Below, one piece after another: positions 1-4,584 of a stretch of DNA of 7,213 nt (the stretch's first letter is position 1; each line of letters begins with the position of its first letter). This DNA comes from Clostridia bacterium (GTDB lineage: Bacteria; Bacillota; Clostridia; Oscillospirales; Acutalibacteraceae). The notes beneath the pieces are model-generated. The model ran no database searches. It was not told the DNA's origin and was given only the letters and a program-made list of their open reading frames with translations. Position numbers and translations under genes: made by a program. The stretch spans positions 1 to 7,213 of the forward strand of contig JAFSBS010000333.1 of NCBI GenBank assembly GCA_017437165.1, given 5' to 3'.

Positions 1-1276
1 CTAAAATCCACCCAATCGGCCATGACATCCAGATGCCAACAGCACCAAAGAAGTGCGAGAAAATAAATGCTAAAATTACTCTTAACACTAAATCGGCAAA
101 TGTTGCAGTCATAAAGTAATTCATATTGCCTGTACCACGAAGAACTCCATCACACACAACCTTAAAGCCTATTGCACACAGGAATGGTTCAACTATAAGT
201 AAAAACTGTCTCCCCGTTGTGAGTGCCAATGTACTTTTGTCACCCTCCATAAAAAAACCTATGAGAGTTTCAGAAAATATAACATAAGCGAATGTAAATA
301 AACAAGCTGTTATTATCGAAAGCACAGCACCACTTTTAAAACCTTCTTTAATTCGTTCATATTTTTTTGCACCGACGTTCTGTGCAGTAAAACTCGAAAC
401 AGAATTACCGAAAGTAACGAGGGAGTTAACAGCAAATGTGTTAAGTTTTATTGCGGCAGAGTAACCTGCAATTACTGCAGAACCGTACCTGTTTATTTCA
501 CCTTGTATGAACACATTACCTACCGAAACAAAACTTTGTTGTAACACACTCGGTATTGATATTTTTGAAATTCTTTTTAACATATCAAATGAAAAAATTT
601 CAGATTTACCCTCAGTTTTCAATGATTTCAAATGATAAATCAGCGTAACTACTGATAAAACACCTGCAACACCTTGCGCTATAAATGTTGCCCAGGCAAC
701 ACCACCCACACCCATATTTAAATTTGCTACAAATACATAATCTAAAACAACATTTGCAACTGATGAAAATATAAGAAAATAAAGTGGTATTTTGGAGTTA
801 CCTAATGATGCAAATACCCCATTTGCAATATTGTAAAGGAACAAAAATGTAAAACCACCTATATATATTTCAAGATACAATGAAGAATCAGAAAATATAT
901 CTTCCGGGGTGTTTATAAGCTTCATAAGAGTCGGTGTCAACATAATTCCGCTTACTGTAAGAATTACAGAAATTACAACCGATGCTATAAGTGCAGTAGA
1001 AACCGCCGTTTTGACTTTTTTGTATTTACCGGCACCAAAAAGTTGAGAAATAACAACACCACAACCTATATTGCAACCAACTGCGATGGCGTTGAAAATA
1101 TTTGTAATAGGATAAGATGCACCAACTGCCGCCAAAGCCGCCTCACCTGCAAATCGACCTGCAATTACACTATCTGCAATATTGTACATCTGTTGAAAAA
1201 CAACACTAATAAATAAAGGAATACTGAAATTAAATATTACTTTACTCGTTTTACCTTTTGTTAAATCATTTACCAT
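1..1276 (-). CDS. MATE-family multidrug/cation antiporter, 3' end cut by window edge
   Basis: Inner-membrane efflux transporter of the MATE family, which exports drugs or metabolites in exchange for Na+ or H+. Reading the minus strand from the ATG at 1276-1274 gives about 425 codons with no stop before the window edge; family members are usually 440-470 residues, so only the last part is missing. The N-terminal repeat shows the typical family stretch SIPLFISVVFQQMYNIADS, followed by AGRFAGEAALAAVGAS and GCGVVISQLFGAGKYKKVK. The second half repeats this plan (ISIPSVLQQSFVSVGN, then SSFTAQNVGAKKYERIKEGF), the internal two-fold duplication expected of MATE proteins. Many hydrophobic segments are visible throughout. 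The start is supported by AAGGTG six bases upstream. The gene is divergent from the neighbouring symporter and has a good promoter of its own. The substrate cannot be told from sequence. The family call is secure; the subfamily (NorM, DinF or MepA-like) is not. Confidence 0.93.
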   Translation of the reverse strand, partial: MVNDLTKGKTSKVIFNFSIPLFISVVFQQMYNIADSVIAGRFAGEAALAAVGASYPITNIFNAIAVGCNIGCGVVISQLFGAGKYKKVKTAVSTALIASVVISVILTVSGIMLTPTLMKLINTPEDIFSDSSLYLEIYIGGFTFLFLYNIANGVFASLGNSKIPLYFLIFSSVANVVLDYVFVANLNMGVGGVAWATFIAQGVAGVLSVVTLIYHLKSLKTEGKSEIFSFDMLKRISKISIPSVLQQSFVSVGNVFIQGEINRYGSAVIAGYSAAIKLNTFAVNSLVTFGNSVSSFTAQNVGAKKYERIKEGFKSGAVLSIITACLFTFAYVIFSETLIGFFMEGDKSTLALTTGRQFLLIVEPFLCAIGFKVVCDGVLRGTGNMNYFMTATFADLVLRVILAFIFSHFFGAVGIWMSWPIGWIL

Positions 1277-1289
1277 TTTTTGCACCTTG

Positions 1290-1318
1290 TTATATTAGGG
1301 ATTTTAAAACTATATAAT
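1290..1318 (+). promoter_or_regulatory. Probable promoter for the AGCS symporter gene (strong -10, weak -35)
   Basis: A perfect TATAAT lies at 1313-1318 on the plus strand. At 17-base spacing the -35 position holds TTATAT (1290-1295), a poor match; TTGTTA at 1287-1292 fits better but the spacing would be 20. Transcription would begin near 1325, about 32 bases before the ATG. This is the only reasonable promoter in the short divergent gap, but its weak -35 suggests low basal activity or help from an activator. Confidence 0.45.
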
Positions 1319-1345
1319 TATACAGCAACATTTTTCATTTTTCAA
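1317..1345 (-). promoter_or_regulatory. Sigma-A type promoter for the MATE gene
   Basis: On the minus strand TTGAAA (1345-1340) and TATAAT (1322-1317) are separated by exactly 17 bases, a near-consensus vegetative promoter. Transcription would start near 1310, giving a leader of about 34 bases before the ATG at 1276. The -35 box overlaps the Shine-Dalgarno of the divergent symporter gene, and the -10 box shares bases with a TATAAT on the other strand. Confidence 0.7.
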
Positions 1346-1350
1346 GGGTG
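1344..1350 (+). promoter_or_regulatory. Ribosome binding site that sets the symporter start at 1357
   Basis: AAGGGTG at 1344-1350 is followed six bases later by ATG at 1357. A GTG three codons upstream (1348) is in frame, but it lies inside this Shine-Dalgarno sequence and so cannot be the start that it serves. The ATG at 1357 is therefore preferred. Confidence 0.8.
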
Positions 1351-1356
1351 ATTAAA

Positions 1357-2697
1357 ATGAGTGGATTTATAGAGGCATTCGGTGGTGTTATATGGGGCGC
1401 CCCAATGCTTACATTCTTTATTTTTATCGGTATTTATTTCACTTTAAAAAGTGGGTTTTTCCAGATTCGTGGCATAAAAACAGTTTACAACACAACTTTA
1501 AAAACTATCTTTAAGAAAAACGAAGATACTGAAATCGGAATCTCCCAATTCGGTGCTTTCTGCTCTGTACTTGCGGCGTGTATTGGTACGGGTAACATTG
1601 TGGGTGTTGCTACTGCTATTTATTCCGGTGGTCCCGGTAGTGTTTTCTGGATGTGTATTTCTGCATTTATTTCTATGATGACTGCGTACAGTGAAAACTA
1701 TCTTGGGATAAAATACCGTTTTCGCAATAAATATGGTAAAATCTCAGGCGGTGCTTTTCAATATATTGAGAATGGAATAAAAATGAAAGGGCTTGATAAA
1801 GTGTACGCTATTTTTTGTCTTTTATCCACTTTAGGTATGGGCAATATGGCTCAGGCAAACTCTGTAAGCAGCTCTATGAAAACAGGGTTTAACGCACCTA
1901 CTTTTATTACCGGAATTATTGTAGTTGTCATCTGCTTTTTTGTTATAAGAAAAGGTGTTAAAGGTATTTCAAAACTAAGTGAGTTTTTAGTACCGATTAT
2001 GTCAATCTCATATTTATTGTTATCATTGGGAGTTCTGTTTATTTTTAAAGACAGAATAATTCCTATGATAATTCTAATTTTTAAAGAAGCATTTTCATTA
2101 AAGGCAATAAATGGTTTTGGTATGTTTAAATCTATGCGTTACGGAATTTCACGCGGTGTATTTTCTAACGAAGCAGGACTCGGTTCATCTACTATAATTC
2201 ACGCAGAAACAGAAAACACAACGCCTGAAAAACAAGGTATATGGGCAATGTTTGAAGTGTTTTTTGATACAGTTTTTTTATGTTCGGTGATGGCTCTTGT
2301 AATTTTAGTCAGCGGTTCTTTTATTCCAGATGGTGAATTATATGGTGTAGAACTTTCTGTTGCTTCTTATGGTGTTTTAGGTGAATTCGGCAAAAAAGGA
2401 ATAGCAATTCTTACGGCACTTTTTTCTTTTGCATCGTTAATAAGTTGCTCTTTTTATGGAGAGAAAAGCACAGAATATCTTTTCACCCATAAAGCAATAA
2501 AACCATATAAAGCAATCTATTTAATTCTTGTTTTGACAGGGTGTATCGTTTCGCCACAAATAATTTGGTCTATTGCAGATATTTTCAACGGGCTTATGGC
2601 AGTGCCGAACTTATTTGCATTGTTTCTGTTGAGGAAGGAAGTTGAGTTTCCTGAAAATATATATCACAAAAAAAGAAATGCCTTGCCACTTTCGTGA
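1357..2697 (+). CDS. AGCS-family amino acid (alanine/glycine):cation symporter
   Basis: Cytoplasmic-membrane secondary transporter that takes up small neutral amino acids, typically alanine or glycine, with Na+ or H+. It has 446 residues from the ATG chosen by its ribosome binding site, normal for the family (about 440-540). Family signatures are clear: GAFCSVLAACIGTGNIVGVA around residues 66-85, GGPGSVFWM at 91-99, GNMAQANS near 162-169, RGVFSNEAGLGS at 266-277, FYGEKSTEYLF at 366-376 and DIFNGLMAVPNL at 408-419. Around ten hydrophobic segments can be seen. One oddity is GGAFQYIENG near residue 131, where the family usually has GGPMYYI; a changed substrate pocket is possible but unproven. 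The gene stands alone, divergent from the MATE gene and convergent with the zinc-ribbon gene. Its last codons also form the terminator of that opposite gene. The family call is secure, the substrate is inferred. Confidence 0.95.
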   Translation: MSGFIEAFGGVIWGAPMLTFFIFIGIYFTLKSGFFQIRGIKTVYNTTLKTIFKKNEDTEIGISQFGAFCSVLAACIGTGNIVGVATAIYSGGPGSVFWMCISAFISMMTAYSENYLGIKYRFRNKYGKISGGAFQYIENGIKMKGLDKVYAIFCLLSTLGMGNMAQANSVSSSMKTGFNAPTFITGIIVVVICFFVIRKGVKGISKLSEFLVPIMSISYLLLSLGVLFIFKDRIIPMIILIFKEAFSLKAINGFGMFKSMRYGISRGVFSNEAGLGSSTIIHAETENTTPEKQGIWAMFEVFFDTVFLCSVMALVILVSGSFIPDGELYGVELSVASYGVLGEFGKKGIAILTALFSFASLISCSFYGEKSTEYLFTHKAIKPYKAIYLILVLTGCIVSPQIIWSIADIFNGLMAVPNLFALFLLRKEVEFPENIYHKKRNALPLS

Positions 2698-2704
2698 CAA
2701 GGCA
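2668..2704 (-). terminator. Intrinsic terminator of the small zinc-ribbon gene, inside the symporter's 3' end
   Basis: TGCCTTG (2679-2685) and CAAGGCA (2698-2704) form a perfect 7-bp stem, extended inward by CAC/GTG after one mismatch, with a TTTC loop on the plus strand. On the minus strand the stem is followed by TTTCTTTTTTT, a proper U-tract. On the plus strand no T-run follows, so the element terminates leftward transcription. It covers the last six codons and stop of the symporter gene. Confidence 0.85.
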
Positions 2705-2742
2705 GGCAAAATATTTTCATTAAATCAAATTTTATGTAAAAC

Positions 2743-3021
2743 TTATGCCTCTTCTTTCATTTTTGCAAAACAAGCACTGCAATAAACAGGTCTGTCTTCG
2801 CGTGGCTTGAAAGGAACTTCTGCTTCGCCACCGCAAGCTGCACAAGTTGCTTTAAACTTTTCGCGTTCTCCCTTAATTGCTTGTTTACGAGCATCACGGC
2901 ACTCTTTGCAACGTTGTGGTTCGTTCACAAATCCTTTTTCAGCATAGAATTCTTGTTCGCCTGCTGTGAAAGTGAATTCTTTACCACATTCTTTGCAGAT
3001 GAGAGTTTTGTCTTCGTACAT
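2743..3021 (-). CDS. Small protein with two zinc-ribbon units, function unknown
   Basis: A 92-residue, probably cytoplasmic protein with eight cysteines in four CxxC pairs. The first unit has C9/C12 and C38/C41 (CKECGKEF ... RCKECRDAR), resembling the probable zinc-ribbon domain seen in many Firmicutes. The second has C60/C63 and C81/C84 (CAACGGEAEVPF ... RPVYCSACF), the CxxC-x17-CxxC type found as a short tail or stand-alone protein in Clostridia. Each unit should bind one zinc ion. The role is not established; RNA, DNA or protein binding are all possible. Start: ATG with GAGGAAG nine bases upstream. It follows the sigma factor gene by 120 bases, most of which form a structured leader, so it is likely regulated on its own. 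A terminator follows at 2668-2704. Confidence is high that it is a real gene and that it binds zinc, low about its role. Confidence 0.9.
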   Translation of the reverse strand: MYEDKTLICKECGKEFTFTAGEQEFYAEKGFVNEPQRCKECRDARKQAIKGEREKFKATCAACGGEAEVPFKPREDRPVYCSACFAKMKEEA

Positions 3022-3110
3022 TTTTAGCTTCCTCGCTTTTTATAATGATGTGTCCTCCGGCGGAATTGCACCGCCACCTTTAAAATAACGCTCTCCTTTT
3101 TAAGCTAAAA
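3022..3110 (-). promoter_or_regulatory. Structured 5' leader of the zinc-ribbon gene, candidate cis-regulatory RNA
   Basis: Read on the minus strand, the leader opens with TTTTAGCTT (3110-3102) and ends with its perfect 9-bp complement AAGCTAAAA (3030-3022), which directly abuts the ATG at 3021. Between them lies a GC-rich hairpin GGCGG-TGCAATT-CCGCC (3075-3059), unusual in such AT-rich surroundings, and purine-rich segments AAGGAG (3098-3093) and GGAGGA (3058-3053). Closing the long-range stem would occupy the bases between the Shine-Dalgarno (GAGGAAG, 3034-3028) and the start codon, which suggests translational control. A TATATA at 3121-3116 could be the -10 of a promoter starting near 3110, but no good -35 is visible. 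I could not match the leader to a riboswitch class that I know. Confidence 0.5.
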
Positions 3111-3120
3111 GGACATATAT

Positions 3121-3141
3121 AAATAGTGTTAACCACTATTT
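3121..3141 (-). terminator. Weak hairpin right after the sigma factor stop
   Basis: On the minus strand AAATAGTG (3141-3134) and CACTATTT (3128-3121) form an 8-bp stem with the loop GTTAA, beginning directly after the TAA stop of the sigma gene. It is AT-rich and is followed by ATATATG rather than a U-tract, so termination would be partial at best. It may instead protect the 3' end of the message. Confidence 0.3.
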
Positions 3142-3702
3142 TTACGTGAATACACTTTTCAATTTTTTCCTTGCACGTTGCAACGCATTATCAACCTGTT
3201 TGGGTGTAATGCCTAATTTTTCTGATGTTTCGTTGTAAGAAAGCCCACTCATCTGACAATAAACAACTGACTTTTCAATATCAGAAAGAACATTTTCACA
3301 ATGAACTAACACAGAAGATAAATTTTCACTTGCTACAATTGAATCAAGTGGATTTTTAAGTTCGGCATTAACAGTAACAGGGTCAATATCGCGGTCAATC
3401 TGTAAATCATCTTTTGTTTTTCTTACTGCAGAAAAAACACCGTTTTTCATACAAACAGAAGCATACGCCGAAAAAGGAACACCTTTTTCACCATCATAAG
3501 TCCTTACAGCAGAAAGAAAACTAATCATACCTTCCTGAAGTAAATCATCAGCATCCAGATAACCGGCGGAAGAAACCTTAGGCTTGCGTAGCAAAAACCT
3601 GCGAGTAAGTGTATCTAAAGCAAGACTGTTACCATCTTGTGAAAGTTTTACTAACTCTTCATCGGTAAAACTATCGTAAGAAGATGTTAAATTCTCGCCC
3701 AA
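3142..3702 (-). CDS. sigH: SigH-like RNA polymerase sigma factor (sigma-70 family)
   Basis: Alternative sigma factor that would direct RNA polymerase to a special promoter set; in Bacillus SigH serves transition-state and early sporulation genes. The 186-residue protein has a region 2 with DADDLLQEGMISFLSAVRTYD (about 51-70) and FSAYASVCMKNGVFSAVRK (77-95), and a region 4 with LSDIEKSVVYCQMSGLSYNE (139-158) and the helix-turn-helix ITPKQVDNALQRARKKL (165-181). The ending VDNALQRARKKL closely resembles SigH. It is shorter than Bacillus SigH (about 218), mainly between regions 2 and 4. No ECF-type anti-sigma gene is adjacent. The start is TTG at 3702: it follows GGGGTGG at a suitable distance and no in-frame ATG occurs until residue 59. 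A strong promoter precedes it. Sigma factor identity is secure; true SigH orthology is likely but not proved. Confidence 0.88.
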   Translation of the reverse strand: MGENLTSSYDSFTDEELVKLSQDGNSLALDTLTRRFLLRKPKVSSAGYLDADDLLQEGMISFLSAVRTYDGEKGVPFSAYASVCMKNGVFSAVRKTKDDLQIDRDIDPVTVNAELKNPLDSIVASENLSSVLVHCENVLSDIEKSVVYCQMSGLSYNETSEKLGITPKQVDNALQRARKKLKSVFT

Positions 3703-3705
3703 AAT

Positions 3706-3713
3706 ACCACCCC
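3706..3713 (-). promoter_or_regulatory. Ribosome binding site supporting the TTG start of the sigma gene
   Basis: GGGGTGGT (3713-3706) lies three bases before TTG at 3702-3700, or four bases counted from the final GG. No ATG or GTG in the same frame is better placed. A TTG start usually lowers translation, which would keep the sigma factor level low. Confidence 0.65.
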
Positions 3714-3743
3714 AATGTAATGAAATATGAATTCACAGATATA

Positions 3744-3772
3744 ATATTATCACATTTATTCAAATTTGTCAA
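3744..3772 (-). promoter_or_regulatory. Sigma-A type promoter for the sigma factor gene
   Basis: On the minus strand a perfect TTGACA (3772-3767) is followed after 17 bases by TAATAT (3749-3744); GATAAT (3751-3746) at 15 bases is the alternative -10. The upstream DNA is very rich in A and T runs, which may act as an UP element. Transcription should start near 3737, giving a leader of about 35 bases. No SigH-type promoter (AGGAnnT with a GAAT box) was recognised here. Confidence 0.8.
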
Positions 3773-3789
3773 ATATTATTTTTTACACA

Positions 3790-3828
3790 AACATTTTTTG
3801 TGCAAAATTCAAAAAACAACATTTTTTG
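3790..3828 (-). repeat. Short direct repeat upstream of the sigma promoter
   Basis: The 11-mer AACATTTTTTG occurs on the plus strand at 3790-3800 and again at 3818-3828, 28 bases apart. The first copy is part of a small inverted repeat (CACAAA / TTTGTG). The repeats lie just upstream of the -35 box, where an activator or UP element would sit. In DNA this rich in A and T, chance is a fair explanation. Confidence 0.3.
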
Positions 3829-3830
3829 AC

Positions 3831-3867
3831 AAAAAGAAAAGATTGATTTACAAAAAAATCAACCTTT
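3831..3867 (-). terminator. Intrinsic terminator of the zinc-ribbon membrane protein gene
   Basis: On the minus strand AAAGGTTGATTT (3867-3856) pairs with AAATCAATCTTT (3849-3838) over 12 bp with one G-U pair and a six-base loop, and is followed by TCTTTTT. The stem includes the stop codon at 3861-3859. It separates this gene from the downstream sigma factor promoter. Confidence 0.85.
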
Positions 3868-4518
3868 CGTTTTTTCTGTTAAATACCATTTACCACCAAT
3901 ACGGATTGCATAAATATCGTTATATATACTCTGATATTCTCCTAAATCACCTTTTGCATTGATTGTAAAAGAAAGTTTGGCACCTTTATTTGCAGTTTTC
4001 TCATACAGATAAGTTTCTGTAAGAAGTTCATTTATCTCTTCTAATTCTTCTTCTGTTATATATTGAACAGCATCAACCGTATAATTAAGTTGGAACTCTT
4101 CACCACAACGAAGTTTATAAAACTCGTTGCTTCGACGCATTGCGTGAGTCATTTCAGTAAGAACAACTTCATCGTCAAAATAAAGATACTCTCTGTTGTA
4201 TGATTTAATCTGCTCGTCAAAAAGAGTAAAGAATAATTCTTCATCATTATGCTCAATTGCGTTTGTAAATGTTTTAACAAGAGCATCCGGTTTACTGCCT
4301 GTTAGTACACCTGTTACAATTGCAGCAATAGTAAGAACTATTGCTACAGTTATAAGGCTCAATACCCTGCTTTTCATAGTCGGCATTCTGTACGCTTTTA
4401 TTTTATTTATTAAAGCATTTTCCTTATGCTCTTTTTTCTTTTTGTGAAAAGTAGCACCACAATAAGCACAGTGCTTGAAATTTTCAGGACTTTGTCTGTT
4501 ACACTTTTCGCAGTACAT
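3859..4518 (-). CDS. Zinc-ribbon single-pass membrane protein, function unknown
   Basis: A 219-residue protein in three parts. Residues 3-20 form a short zinc ribbon (MYCEKCNRQSPENFKHCAYC: C3, C6, C17, C20). A lysine-rich stretch follows (about 26-51), then one hydrophobic helix (about 52-73, VLSLITVAIVLTIAAIVTG). The rest is a polar domain of about 145 residues ending in IRIGGKWYLTEKTKG. The positive residues before the helix place the zinc ribbon in the cytoplasm and the large domain outside. The outer part (LVKTFTNAIEHNDEELFFTLF ... GGKWYL) is reminiscent of NTF2-like or DUF4878-type lipoprotein domains, but that is only an impression. Start: ATG with AGGTGG six bases upstream. It lies between ispH-rpsA and the sigma gene. 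Only 22 bases separate it from a strong hairpin, so its transcription is puzzling. The sigma gene next door has its own promoter, so a functional link, such as an anti-sigma role, is not supported. Confidence 0.85.
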   Translation of the reverse strand: MYCEKCNRQSPENFKHCAYCGATFHKKKKEHKENALINKIKAYRMPTMKSRVLSLITVAIVLTIAAIVTGVLTGSKPDALVKTFTNAIEHNDEELFFTLFDEQIKSYNREYLYFDDEVVLTEMTHAMRRSNEFYKLRCGEEFQLNYTVDAVQYITEEELEEINELLTETYLYEKTANKGAKLSFTINAKGDLGEYQSIYNDIYAIRIGGKWYLTEKTKG

Positions 4519-4540
4519 ACCACACCACCTAAACTAATAA

Positions 4541-4578
4541 AATACTACCCGAAAAATTTGGGTTTTTCGGGTAGTATT
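4541..4578 (-). terminator. Strong 16-bp hairpin after ispH-rpsA, probable terminator
   Basis: AATACTACCCGAAAAA (4541-4556) and TTTTTCGGGTAGTATT (4563-4578) are perfect inverted repeats around a six-base loop. It begins shortly after the stop of ispH-rpsA. On the minus strand it is followed by TTATTAG, giving a moderate U-tract (TATTTTATT). On the plus strand AATTTTTTATT follows, a better U-tract, although no plus-strand gene precedes it. Confidence 0.8.
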
Positions 4579-4584
4579 AATTTT

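Noticed and set aside
1348..1356. GTG start three codons upstream for the symporter
   Set aside because: The GTG is part of the Shine-Dalgarno AAGGGTG that serves the ATG at 1357 and has no ribosome binding site of its own.
3053..3080. FMN or cobalamin riboswitch suggested by GGTGCAATTCC
   Set aside because: Only a short resemblance to the GGTGnAAnTCC-type box; the other conserved boxes of either riboswitch are absent and the leader is too short.
3684..3962. Plus-strand open frame of 92 codons
   Set aside because: It is made of low-complexity AT-rich intergenic DNA, overlaps a promoter and terminator for the other strand, and has no family features or ribosome binding site.
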